Origin: Alteriqipengyuania bathyomarina_B
GTDB taxonomy: Bacteria > Pseudomonadota > Alphaproteobacteria > Sphingomonadales > Sphingomonadaceae
Direction: 5' to 3'
DNA length: 64,000 nucleotides
Assembly: GCF_038594605.1 (NCBI RefSeq)
Contig: NZ_JBCFZM010000003.1
Span: 62,001-126,000 of the forward strand
Of the stretch, positions 26,194-35,344 are shown piece after piece (position 1 is the first letter of the stretch; every line of letters begins with the position of its first letter). The notes under the pieces are model-generated. The model did no database searches and was not told the DNA's origin. It saw only the letters and a program-made list of their open reading frames with translations. The position numbers and the translations under genes are program-made.

Positions 26194-27747
26194 TCAGTGC
26201 ATCGAAAGGGATAAGTTCTTCGGGAGAGGCTTGAGGAACAGTACCAGCGGCACCGTGACCAGGGTAATCGCGCCCATGGCGAAAAAGACATCGTTGTAGG
26301 TCATCACGAACGCATCGCGCTGAATGATGCCGGAAAGCATCTCCAGCGCGGCCTGTGGGCTGCCCAGCGACGCCGTCATGCCGTCCAGGTATTCCTGTAG
26401 CCGGGGGCTGTTAGCGTTGAGGGTTTCTTCCATGCGTCGACTATGATGCCACTGGCGCTGATCCTGGAACGAGGCAAGCCCCGCGAGCGCGAACGAGCCC
26501 CCGAGGTTTCGCGCCGCGTTGAAGATGCCCGAAGCATCGCCGGCATCCTCCTTGGCAACCGAAGCTACCGTCGCCTGGTTGAGGAACATCATCGTGAGGA
26601 TCATGCCGATGCCACGCAGGAACTGGCTTTCGGTGAACACTCCACCTCCCGATTCCGCTGTCAGATTTATGCTGACGAAACAGCTTAGCGCCATGATGAA
26701 CATGCCCGCGCCGACCGCAATGCGGATGTGAATCCTGCGGATCATGAACGGGAGAACGGGCATCAACAGGAAAGCCGGAACGCCCATCCAGAAGATCACA
26801 AGTCCGGTCTGCAAGGCATTATAATCGGAAATTATCGCGAGAAATTGCGGGATCACGTAGGTCGAGCCATACATGACCATGCCAAGCGCCAGTGCCATCA
26901 CCACGACGCTGGCAAACTGCCTGCTGAGCATCAGGCGCAATTTGAGCACGGGTTTGCGCGCGTAAAGCTGTCCGTAGGTCAGAAGTGCAAAACCCACGAC
27001 CGTCATCAGTGTGAGCTGGACGATCAGCGTGGAATCGAACCACTCCTCGCGGTGGCCTTCTTCCAGAACGATGGTCAGCCCACCCAACCCAAGGATCATA
27101 CCAGCTATTCCCGCCCAATCAGCCTCGCGCAGGTAAACCCAGTCGGGCTTTTCATGGGGTAGCCCGATGAATAGTAAAGCAAGGAGCAACGCGCAGACGG
27201 GCACGTTGACGAAGAAGGCGTAGTGCCAGCTCAGGTTCTCGGTAAGCCAGCCCCCCACCAACGGGCCCATTACCGGCCCAAGAACCACGGTCATTCCGAA
27301 GAGCGCCATGCCGATCGGCTGTTGCGATGGAGGCAGTCGCTTTGCGACGATGGTCATAGCGGTTGGAATAAGCGCGCCGCCCATGAACCCTTGACCGGTG
27401 CGACCGATGATCATCGTCGTCAGATCGGTGGCAATGCCGCACAACACCGAAAAGGCCGTGAAGGCAGAAACCGCGACGATGAGCAGCGTGCGAAGGCCGA
27501 GCAGTCTTTCCAGCCACGCGCTCAGAGGGATGATGATGATCTCGGCAACAAGGAAGGCTGTCGCGATCCAGGTGCCTTCGGTTCCGGTCGCGCCGATTTC
27601 CCCCTGGATCGTCGGCAGCGCCGAATTGACGATCGAGATGTCAAGCGTTGCCAGCATCGCCCCCAGCGCACCGGCGGCTACGGCGATCCAGGCCGTAGCA
27701 TCGGCCTTTTCGACCGGCGGCGAAACCGCTGCAGCGGCGCCTGCCAT
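26194..27747 (-). CDS. DHA2-family MFS drug exporter, EmrB type
   Basis: A 517-residue membrane protein with about 14 hydrophobic segments, the DHA2 (EmrB/QacA) topology. The first segment begins WIAVAAGALGAMLATLDISI, which carries the family D, and motif C-like GPVMGPLVGGWLTE is present. It is a proton-driven exporter working with the EmrA-like periplasmic adaptor encoded three bases upstream and the NodT channel eight bases downstream. Confidence 0.94.
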   Translation of the reverse strand: MAGAAAAVSPPVEKADATAWIAVAAGALGAMLATLDISIVNSALPTIQGEIGATGTEGTWIATAFLVAEIIIIPLSAWLERLLGLRTLLIVAVSAFTAFSVLCGIATDLTTMIIGRTGQGFMGGALIPTAMTIVAKRLPPSQQPIGMALFGMTVVLGPVMGPLVGGWLTENLSWHYAFFVNVPVCALLLALLFIGLPHEKPDWVYLREADWAGIAGMILGLGGLTIVLEEGHREEWFDSTLIVQLTLMTVVGFALLTYGQLYARKPVLKLRLMLSRQFASVVVMALALGMVMYGSTYVIPQFLAIISDYNALQTGLVIFWMGVPAFLLMPVLPFMIRRIHIRIAVGAGMFIMALSCFVSINLTAESGGGVFTESQFLRGIGMILTMMFLNQATVASVAKEDAGDASGIFNAARNLGGSFALAGLASFQDQRQWHHSRRMEETLNANSPRLQEYLDGMTASLGSPQAALEMLSGIIQRDAFVMTYNDVFFAMGAITLVTVPLVLFLKPLPKNLSLSMH

Positions 27748-27750
27748 CGG

Positions 27751-28878
27751 TCAGTCTCCGGCCGCGTTGCGGATCGAATCGAGTTGGTCTCTAGCGGCGC
27801 GCGTATCGACACTCGCGACAACAGACATGCCCGGCACCAGCAGACGCAGGATCTCGGGCGAAGCCTGAATGGATATGCGCACCGGGACGCGCTGAACGAT
27901 CTTGGTGAAATTACCCGTCGCGTTTTGCGGAGGTAGGATCGAGAATTCTGCCCCGGTCCCGGGGGCGATGCTTTCCACTCTTCCTAATAGCTCGAGGTCC
28001 GGCAGCGCGTCGATTTCCAAGGTGACGGGTTGCCCCGGGCGGACAAGTCCGAGCTGCGTTTCCTTGAAATTTGCTGTCACGTAGAGGCGGTCGGTCGGTA
28101 CGAGGCTCATAAGGCGTTGGCCAGGCTGGACAAATTGTCCAGGTCGGACCGTGAGGTCACCCACCCGCCCGGAAATACTGGCCTGGAGCGTGGTCGATGA
28201 CAGGTTCAGACGGGCGGCCTCGAGTTGCGCACGAGCGGCGTTGGCTTGCGAATTGGCCTGGTCTATCTGCTCGCTAAGCGTGTTCTGTCGGCGCTGTGCC
28301 GCCGTGAGCGCGGCGCGCGCTGCCGCGACTTGAGCCTGCGCTTCTCTGGCCTGGGCCTCCAGCTGATCGAGCCTCTCGCGCGGCTCCGCTCCCGAAGCGG
28401 CAAGGGGGCGGTACCGGACAACCTGCTCAGCAGCGAGACCAGCCTGTGCAGATGCTGCTGCGAGCTGTGCACGGGCCTGGGCAATTGCCGCGTCCTGCTC
28501 TTGTTGCTGGGCGCGTACCGTATCTGCTCCGGCGAGCGACGCGGCGATCTGGGCTTCGACCTGGTTCGTTTGGGCACGATAATCTCGCACGTCCAGCTGG
28601 ACAAGTGCATCGCCCGACGCGACCGTTTGATTCTCCGTCACTAATACGCGCTCGACGTAGCCCGCAATTTTGGGGGAGATGATGACGCTGTCGGCGGCAA
28701 TATAAGCGTTGTCGGTGGACTGCTGGAATCTGCCGTACGTCTGATGATTGTAATACCAGTAGCTCCCGGCGAGCAGGACCAGAATGCCGGCGATCAGCAG
28801 ACCCAGCCGGACCCGCGGACTGGACAACCCCGTCGGACGTGCGCCTTCATCGCTAGCCCCTGCTGTCTCGTCCGCCAT
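27751..28878 (-). CDS. EmrA/HlyD-type membrane-fusion protein
   Basis: About 375 residues from the ATG at 28878, which has GAGGAG upstream; an in-frame ATG at 28899 lacks a ribosome site. One N-terminal membrane helix (LGLLIAGILVLLAGSYWYY) is followed by a lipoyl half-motif, a long Gln/Ala/Arg-rich coiled-coil hairpin, the second lipoyl half and a beta-barrel domain. It is the periplasmic adaptor of the EmrB-type exporter. It is divergent from a truncated MarR gene, so the operon may have lost its repressor. Confidence 0.93.
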   Translation of the reverse strand: MADETAGASDEGARPTGLSSPRVRLGLLIAGILVLLAGSYWYYNHQTYGRFQQSTDNAYIAADSVIISPKIAGYVERVLVTENQTVASGDALVQLDVRDYRAQTNQVEAQIAASLAGADTVRAQQQEQDAAIAQARAQLAAASAQAGLAAEQVVRYRPLAASGAEPRERLDQLEAQAREAQAQVAAARAALTAAQRRQNTLSEQIDQANSQANAARAQLEAARLNLSSTTLQASISGRVGDLTVRPGQFVQPGQRLMSLVPTDRLYVTANFKETQLGLVRPGQPVTLEIDALPDLELLGRVESIAPGTGAEFSILPPQNATGNFTKIVQRVPVRISIQASPEILRLLVPGMSVVASVDTRAARDQLDSIRNAAGD

Positions 28879-28986
28879 GATTATTTCGCTCCTCGCCATC
28901 GTTTGAGCCGCTGCGCGAGCGATATAGCGGCCAAAACAAAATGCGAAAGTCCTTTACTATTTTTCTCCGATCGATAGGAATGTCTC

Positions 28987-29210
28987 ATGCCAGAAGATGA
29001 GGGCACTCTCGCACTCGACAATGTCATCACCCACGATGATCGAGCGATCTTCATGATGGACCAGATCAGCCGCGCCGCGCGCAAGGCATTCGATGACCGA
29101 GCACAGCCGCTGAGCCTCAATCGTACGCAGTGGCGTGTGTTGGCGCAGCTCATCAGAGCTCCTGCCCTGAACCAGACGGACATCGCCAGGAGACTTGAAA
29201 TCACATCCTC
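28987..29210 (+). pseudogene. Truncated MarR-family regulator
   Basis: The first ~74 residues are a clear MarR start: dimerisation helix, LSLNRTQWRVLAQLIRAP and the recognition helix NQTDIARRLEITSSS. After about 29210 the wing and C-terminal dimerisation helix are absent in all frames; the frame continues to 29532 only as non-family sequence. It cannot form a normal MarR dimer. It lies divergent to emrA, the usual position of EmrR/MarR repressors, so the efflux operon may be derepressed. From 29211 to 29504 I see no gene. Confidence 0.7.
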
Positions 29211-29504
29211 CAGCAGCGGCCTGGAAGACATGACGCCTTCGCGCTTGAGTGACCGGACGCGGCTTGCGCAAGTCATAGCAATATTCGGTCGCCACGGGCG
29301 GGGCGGCATCACGCCCGTGTTGGGACTAGGCCGATCTCAAACCAAAACACATTCGACGCGCCCGGATGCCCCGCTCGTGGCGATTGCGCCAGGGGACGAA
29401 CCTCGGTCATGTTCTATAGCGGACAACCGAATGGAGCATGCGGGACGCGAACTTTCATTGCACCGGCCCTCTGCCGGACGAACAAACCGCTGGCGGCGTG
29501 CTAG

Positions 29505-30455
29505 ATGGAAACTAACGCAAACTTCTCCCTAGTGGCGTGGATCGTTGGCATTCTGATGCTTACGACCATCGCTTTCGCGATGTGGCTAATCGATCCCAGA
29601 CCAAATCAGGAAACATATCAGATCAAGTTTGATCGCTCCGTGGAAGGCCTTCAGTCGGGATCGACTGTAACACTATCGGGAGTCCCTGTGGGACAGGTAA
29701 CATCGGTCCGTCTGGCGGAAAATGAACCGGAAAACGTGGTCGTTGTTCTGACTCTCGATCCTTCTGCGGCGAAAGTCCACGGCCTTGAAGCGACAATCAG
29801 CACGGATCTGATAACTGGAGAGGCTGCGCTCGTGCTCGAGGGCCGACGGGGTCGTCAGGGCATTTACACCGACAAGTCAGGAAAAAAGATCATTCCCGCC
29901 GCGGACGAAACCGGACTATTGGGGAGGGATGCGACCGCCACTGTAGAGACCGTGGCAAATAGCATTCGCGCTCTGAACGAAGGACTGGAGCCAGAAAAGC
30001 AACGGGTGATCACCTCCGATCTTGTCCGGCTTCGAGTCACGACGGCCGCACTCGCATCGGACGCCGAAGGTTGGGACGAACGATTGGCCTCAACAAAAGG
30101 AAGATTGTTAGACTTAGGGCAAAGGGTTGGTGGATGGGGAAATAATCTTCGAGATGCAGATCGGCGGATCTCAGGGCGGAGCGCTTCTGCTATCGCGCAA
30201 CGACGCCTTCGCCAATTCAGGGAGGGGGTGCAGAACGCTGAAAACAAACTTTCCCAGATAAGGAGTGGCATTCCGGCGGTCGAAGATTCTTTGGTTGAAG
30301 GTGAAACGGACCTTCGCGAGCTTAGTCGCGAACTTGCTCCTCTCAGTGAAAAAATCGAAGATATTCAGGTTGAGGGAATTACATCAAATCCTCCCCTCCC
30401 AGACTATCGGCCAAAAAGAAGAGAAGCTGGAACGAATATCGATGATTTAAAGTAA
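29505..30455 (+). CDS. Orphan MlaD/MCE-domain protein
   Basis: A 316-residue protein with one N-terminal membrane helix (about 9-29), a single MCE domain at about 35-125 (FDRSVEGLQSGSTVTLSGVP, VTLTLDPSA and TDLITGEAALVLEG motifs) and a long Lys/Arg/Glu-rich helical C-terminus likely to be coiled coil. MCE proteins form periplasmic rings that carry lipids or hydrophobic molecules between membranes. The usual MlaE permease and MlaF ATPase are not adjacent. The gene is more AT-rich than the core region. Its position next to a hydrocarbon-type island and an efflux operon suggests hydrophobic-substrate traffic (inference). Confidence 0.88.
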   Translation: METNANFSLVAWIVGILMLTTIAFAMWLIDPRPNQETYQIKFDRSVEGLQSGSTVTLSGVPVGQVTSVRLAENEPENVVVVLTLDPSAAKVHGLEATISTDLITGEAALVLEGRRGRQGIYTDKSGKKIIPAADETGLLGRDATATVETVANSIRALNEGLEPEKQRVITSDLVRLRVTTAALASDAEGWDERLASTKGRLLDLGQRVGGWGNNLRDADRRISGRSASAIAQRRLRQFREGVQNAENKLSQIRSGIPAVEDSLVEGETDLRELSRELAPLSEKIEDIQVEGITSNPPLPDYRPKRREAGTNIDDLK

Positions 30456-31154
30456 ACCGAACGGATGACTGCTTCCGGGCAGAGCGCGCAGCCCGTAGAA
30501 TAGCGGAGATTGGAGCGCAAAGCGGATAACGACCTACTCCGCGGTCAAGTTTGAAATTGAAATTCCGAGTCCTAAAAAAGGCATCGAACCAATACATTAG
30601 AGGGATTTTGCGGGCCTTTTGCGGGCTTTTCAGCTTGACCGAAATATCTAAACATCAGAAATTAAACGGAAAAGAAGTTCGAATGTGATGCCTCTTCTGG
30701 ACTCGAACTCGCTACCCCTGACAACACAGGACAAAACGCAAAGCCGAACGATGAATCGGACGATGAATCCTCGCCCCCTCCTCTTCTGGCACCATTTATC
30801 TAAATAATTGAGATATATGGCGAATTTAGATGGGCGCATGCTCTCGAGCGGGCGTGCTTTGCAGATTTGCTACGGGGAGTTGCGCCATCGGCACCCGCTA
30901 ACTGACAGATAACTGCGGTTTACCAACCGAATTGCTGGTGGGAGAGCCGGCTGCGAAACCCGTCCGGGGCTATGTGTGAGCGAAGGCGGAAGGTCTACTA
31001 TCGCCACACTGCCCCTCCAGGTGGCGAGAGCAAATTAGCTCCGATGGATAGGCATCCGGTCGCGAATTGCGATGAATTAGAATTTGAGGTTCGCAAGGAT
31101 AGGTCGATAAGGTCCGGCTCCGAACAGGTTTCGGGTACACAAGGACCTTATTGC
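30456..31154. other. Gene-poor AT-richer boundary region
   Basis: About 700 bases with no gene I can support. The sequence is AT-richer than both sides, and includes the near-duplicated GCGGGCCTTTTGCGGGC at about 30611-30627. The frame of the following prephenate-dehydratase-like gene stays open back to 30972, but that extension has no family sequence. The region separates accessory genes on the left from mostly housekeeping genes on the right and is probably an island edge. Confidence 0.45.
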
Positions 31155-31901
31155 ATGACTCTCGCTTTCCTGGGCCCGGCCTTCAGCTTCAGCGAACGCG
31201 CGGCGCATATTCTGGGCTCGACGGAAACGCTGTTGCCGCTGGATGATATTGCCGCATTGATTTCGGCGGTGGCGAGCGGTGGGGTCGATGGTGCGGTCGT
31301 CCCGATCGAGAACAGCCAGGCGGGTACCGTCCCGGCAGCGGTCGACGCGCTGATCGCACTCGACCGGCCTTTGCAGGTGCTGGGTGAAACGGCGCTCCCC
31401 ATCCGGTTTTCGCTCTACCGGGGCAGGGACGACGATGCAGATCTCGCAGGAGTGATCAGCCACGCGATGAGCCTGAAGCAGTGTGCGCGCTGGATCGAAT
31501 CACATTCGGTGGAGACAGAAGAGGTCGGCAGCAACGGGACAGCTTTCATCCGGGTGCGCGACGAAACCAGACCGGGCTGGGGCGCGATCGCTCCCAGCGA
31601 TATCGATGACGATGCGATGATGCAGGTAGAGCGCGATCTGCAGGGCGGGAGTGCTTTCCACACGCGCTTCGTGCTCTGCGCACAATGTCCGACGGACATC
31701 CGGGCGAAGGCAGCGATCATGGCGGTCGATGAGCTGACCGTGCTCGAAGGATGCGAATCCGCTCGCGCACTCATCTGCATTCCGAACGGCGAGCTGGCAC
31801 GTTCCACGACAATCGTCGAGGCGCGCTTCGCCGAGCCGCTGCCAAGCGACAGTCTGCCCGGTCGTGCCTTGCTGGTCTGGGCGGATAGCAATGCCGACTG
31901 A
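31155..31901 (+). CDS. Prephenate-dehydratase-like protein without ACT domain
   Basis: A 248-residue protein starting at an ATG behind AAGGA. The prephenate dehydratase fold is recognisable: FLGPAFSFSERAA (normally YLGP-GT-SE-AA), VVPIENSQAGTV, VISHAMSLKQCARWI and the catalytic-site TRF (in FHTRFVLC). Several positions are unusual, and the ~70 C-terminal residues lack the ESRP and GALV motifs of the phenylalanine-binding ACT domain. It may make phenylpyruvate from prephenate without feedback control, or be a BacA-like prephenate decarboxylase. It lies 77 bases before a STAND ATPase that overlaps a tyrA-like gene. Confidence 0.82.
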   Translation: MTLAFLGPAFSFSERAAHILGSTETLLPLDDIAALISAVASGGVDGAVVPIENSQAGTVPAAVDALIALDRPLQVLGETALPIRFSLYRGRDDDADLAGVISHAMSLKQCARWIESHSVETEEVGSNGTAFIRVRDETRPGWGAIAPSDIDDDAMMQVERDLQGGSAFHTRFVLCAQCPTDIRAKAAIMAVDELTVLEGCESARALICIPNGELARSTTIVEARFAEPLPSDSLPGRALLVWADSNAD

Positions 31902-31978
31902 CCTTCGCCTTAGCGCAGGGAGGCCGCAACTGCCGTTGTGGCGGGCCTGTCGTCTCGCGCGTCGGAAGGGAACGTCCC

Positions 31979-34900
31979 GTGCCTGAGGCCACCCCATCCG
32001 TCTTCATCAGTTCGCGGCTGAGCCCGGAGCTTCAACCGCTGCGCGAATGGCTCAAGGCCATTCTCGACCAGCGACGGGTGAAGGCGCGGTACGGCGATCA
32101 TACAAGCGGTGCGCGCTCGGACGGTCCGGTGCGTGCGAGCCTTGAGCAGGTGCGGGGATCGGACCTGTTCGTCCTGCTCGTCGATCAGACGATGGGCCCG
32201 GTCACGGCCGAAGAATGGCGCGAGGCCCAGCGCCTCGGCATTCCGACATTGGTATATTTCTCGTCCGCAACCACCGAAGCGGCCCAGCAGGAGATCATCG
32301 ACAGAGTATTTCCGGGTGGTCAGATACGGGAGAGCATCTACGGGTCGAAGAGTTTCAGCCTTTCCGGAACCGAGCTGGGTTGGGCAAATATCTTCGCCGA
32401 CATCATCATCGAACTCGAAGCGATCAAAGCGAAAGAGGGCAGATCCGAACGCAAGATATTCGACGAGGTCCACGAATATTGCGAGCTCACGCGGCGCAAC
32501 CCAGGCACTATCGAGCCGCATAGAGGGGAAGGGCGCTTCGTGGCCGATTGGGGCGACGGGCGCGAACTTGTCAGCTGCCATTCGCGTAACCCCTCGCATT
32601 CGCAACTTGAAGAGATAGCGGGGGATGCCAAGGCTCGCGGCCTCGCCCGCTTCCGGATCGTCAGCGCGAGCGAAATTTCCACGGCCCTGCGCCCTTTTGC
32701 GGAAATTCGCGGCGGGACGGTCCAGACGATTGGCGAGTTTCTGTGTGAAATTCTCGATATTGAGGCGCACTGGAAAGAGCTCGAGGCGCTTGCCGATACG
32801 CTCGCGCTCGACGATCGCTTCGTCGAGATCGGCTATCAGGAACGGGTGCTCGACAAGTCGCGGACCGAGGTCGGGATCGCGGAGAAGCCCGATGTCGTCG
32901 CCCATGCGGATCGCTGGCTGGAGAACCCGTACGAGCGTCAGCTGGCTGTGCTCGGCGATTTCGGCTCGGGCAAAAGCTGGTTCAGCATGCGGGTCGCCCT
33001 CAATTGCCTGAGCCGGATCCGGCAGGCCAAACCCGCTCGCTTTCCCGTTCTGGTGCCGCTCAAGCACGTGCCGCGCGACGAGAATAACGTCTTCGCGCTG
33101 GGCGCCCATATCCAGCAGATTCTCGGGATAGAGACGTTTTCCTCCGCGCTGCTGACGACGTTGATCGAGAGCGGACGCCTGCTCCTGATCCTCGACGGCC
33201 TCGACGAAACCGGCACCAATGCAGTCGGCTCCGCGCGCGACCATGAGATCGAGCGGAAGCGCACGCTGGCGGTCATTTCCGAACTGGCGCTGCCGCGCAG
33301 CAAGACGATCCTAACATCGCGGCGCGCCTTCTTCGACAATATTGGTTCGGAGTTCGAGGAACTCTACGAGCTTGGCGGCGTCGCAGCGGACGGCGCGCTG
33401 CAGGCCCACAGAGAGCGGTCTTTCGAAATCCTGTACCTCGCCGATTTCAGCGAACGACAGATCGAGCAAAAGATCGAGCGCAGGTTCGGGGCGGCGGGGC
33501 GCAAATATATCGAACGTGTCGCCAGGCTCCCGAATCTCGGCACGCTGGTGCGCAGGCCGATCGTGCTCGATATGGTGCTGGGCATCATGATCGGCATGGG
33601 CGACGGCGAAGACCTGACCTTGCTGCGCCTGTACGAACTGTGCGCGAAGCGCTGGTTGTCGAGCGCGGCGCGGGAGGGTTCGCCGCTCGGCGAAGAGGAG
33701 CGTATTGCACTGATGAGCGAGCTCGCCTGGGAGCTCTATTCGGAATCGAAGGCGGCCCTAGATGCCGACGACCTGTCCGAAATCGTGCAGGATATTCAGG
33801 ACAATATCGATGCCAGCGGCGATGCGGCGGCGCGTAGCGAGACACTGCTCGTGCGCGATAATGCCGGAAGGCTCTCCTTCGCGCACCGGTCTTTCATGGA
33901 GTATTTCGTCGCACTCAGGCTGATCGAGGATGCCAGCAAGCGCAGATGGAAGGGGTGGGCGCAAACGTCGCTATCCGATGGCACGCTCGATTTTCTGAAG
34001 AGCGCCGATCTCGAAGCCGACGCACTGATCGATGCGCTGGACAAGGCGAAGGAGGTCGACGGCGCGCACCTTGCCGGCAATGCCCTGACGCTTCTCCATG
34101 CGGCGAAACACGACCTGCGGGGGATCGATCTGGCGGGGCTGACGATCACGGGCGCCAATCTCGAAGGCGCGGACCTGCGCGGAGCATCGCTGCGCGGCGC
34201 GCGGCTCGATGGAGTAAAGCTCGGCGGGGCCGATCTCAGCGATGTGGACTGCACTGGCGCCCGCCTGGTCAATCTCAACCTGGGCGTGAAATCGCACGCC
34301 AAGTCGATCGCCGTATCGCCGAGTGCGCCGGTCATCGCGGCCAGCAACGCAAGCAACGAGATCGTGCTCATCCCGCTTTGTGAAGACGAGCCGATCGTCA
34401 CGCTCGGCCAGCACGACGATTCGATTAATCGCATAAGGTTCGACCGGAGTGGAGAAACGGTGGGAAGCGTCGCCTTCGACGGGAAGCTGAGGCTGTGGGA
34501 CGTCGAGCGCGCGCAGCAGGCCGCCGCCGCGATACCCTTGGGCACCAGCACGACCTATGCGGTGGAAATGGGGCTGGAGCCTTACGGCTGCGTCCTGACC
34601 TCGGGCAACGACGATATGGTCCACGTGTGGGATCGCAAGACCGGGCGCGAGATGATGGTCATTCACGAGCACACGAGCACCGCCTACGCGCTGGCAAGCT
34701 GCAATCTCGAACCGGCGCCGCCACCCGCGCCGCCGAAATGGTGCTTTGCTTCCGCGTCCTTCGACAGGACGGTGAAGGTCTATCACCTGACCGATCCCAA
34801 TCTCGAATTCGGTGTGCGCGAGGTCCAGACTTTGGAGCATGACGATCTGGTCAACGGCGTGGCTTTCCAGCCGCCGCACGGCGACCTGATGGCGAGCTGC

Positions 34901-35344
34901 GACAACAGCGGCACGATCTATCTTTGGCGGCAGCTGAGAAACGGCTTCTCGAAGCGGCCCACACGTATCGACGCGGCGCATGATTCGCAGATCTGGAGCA
35001 TCCAGTTCAGCGCCGACGGTCGCTTCGCCGCGTCCTGCTCGACCGACAGGACGATCAAGGTCTGGCAATGCTGCGACGGCGGCTTAGAGCCGGTTGCAAC
35101 GCTCGACGGTCACACGGCGGCGGTATGGAGCATCGCGTTCGACGCGAGCGGGGACTATCTCGTCAGTTCCTCGCAGGATTCGACCGTCCGCATATGGAAC
35201 TGGCGCGAGGAACGGGAGGTCCGCAAGATCGTCGTCGGCTTGCAGGAGAATGCCGGGTTGCGATGCCAGGGCATGAAGATCGCCGAGGCTACGGGCCTCA
35301 GCAGATTGCAGACAGATATCTTGCAGGAGCTTGGCGCACAGTGA
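31979..35344 (+). CDS. STAND ATPase: DUF4062-NACHT-pentapeptide-WD40 (NLR-like)
   Basis: A 1121-residue multidomain protein starting at GTG behind GGAAGGGAAC. DUF4062 (TIR-like fold) is at about 6-95. A NACHT/STAND core follows with Walker A GDFGSGKS (326-333), Walker B LLLILDGLDE (401-410), sensor TILTSR (443-448) and C-terminal HRSFMEYF (636-643). Pentapeptide repeats lie at about 711-768. Seven WD40 blades end at IVLIPL, LRLWD, VHVWD, VKVYH, IYLWR, IKVWQ and VRIWN (795-1074), so the propeller can close. Such proteins sense a ligand with the propeller, oligomerise on ATP and trigger an N-terminal effector; many bacterial ones are antiphage. Wedged between pheA-like and tyrA-like genes; function unknown. 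Confidence 0.93.
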   Translation: MPEATPSVFISSRLSPELQPLREWLKAILDQRRVKARYGDHTSGARSDGPVRASLEQVRGSDLFVLLVDQTMGPVTAEEWREAQRLGIPTLVYFSSATTEAAQQEIIDRVFPGGQIRESIYGSKSFSLSGTELGWANIFADIIIELEAIKAKEGRSERKIFDEVHEYCELTRRNPGTIEPHRGEGRFVADWGDGRELVSCHSRNPSHSQLEEIAGDAKARGLARFRIVSASEISTALRPFAEIRGGTVQTIGEFLCEILDIEAHWKELEALADTLALDDRFVEIGYQERVLDKSRTEVGIAEKPDVVAHADRWLENPYERQLAVLGDFGSGKSWFSMRVALNCLSRIRQAKPARFPVLVPLKHVPRDENNVFALGAHIQQILGIETFSSALLTTLIESGRLLLILDGLDETGTNAVGSARDHEIERKRTLAVISELALPRSKTILTSRRAFFDNIGSEFEELYELGGVAADGALQAHRERSFEILYLADFSERQIEQKIERRFGAAGRKYIERVARLPNLGTLVRRPIVLDMVLGIMIGMGDGEDLTLLRLYELCAKRWLSSAAREGSPLGEEERIALMSELAWELYSESKAALDADDLSEIVQDIQDNIDASGDAAARSETLLVRDNAGRLSFAHRSFMEYFVALRLIEDASKRRWKGWAQTSLSDGTLDFLKSADLEADALIDALDKAKEVDGAHLAGNALTLLHAAKHDLRGIDLAGLTITGANLEGADLRGASLRGARLDGVKLGGADLSDVDCTGARLVNLNLGVKSHAKSIAVSPSAPVIAASNASNEIVLIPLCEDEPIVTLGQHDDSINRIRFDRSGETVGSVAFDGKLRLWDVERAQQAAAAIPLGTSTTYAVEMGLEPYGCVLTSGNDDMVHVWDRKTGREMMVIHEHTSTAYALASCNLEPAPPPAPPKWCFASASFDRTVKVYHLTDPNLEFGVREVQTLEHDDLVNGVAFQPPHGDLMASCDNSGTIYLWRQLRNGFSKRPTRIDAAHDSQIWSIQFSADGRFAASCSTDRTIKVWQCCDGGLEPVATLDGHTAAVWSIAFDASGDYLVSSSQDSTVRIWNWREEREVRKIVVGLQENAGLRCQGMKIAEATGLSRLQTDILQELGAQ

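Noticed and set aside
30680..30730. tRNA 3'-end-like string containing GGACTCGAAC-type sequence
   Set aside because: The flanking bases do not pair as a T arm or acceptor stem in either orientation, so it is neither a tRNA nor a clear attachment-site remnant.
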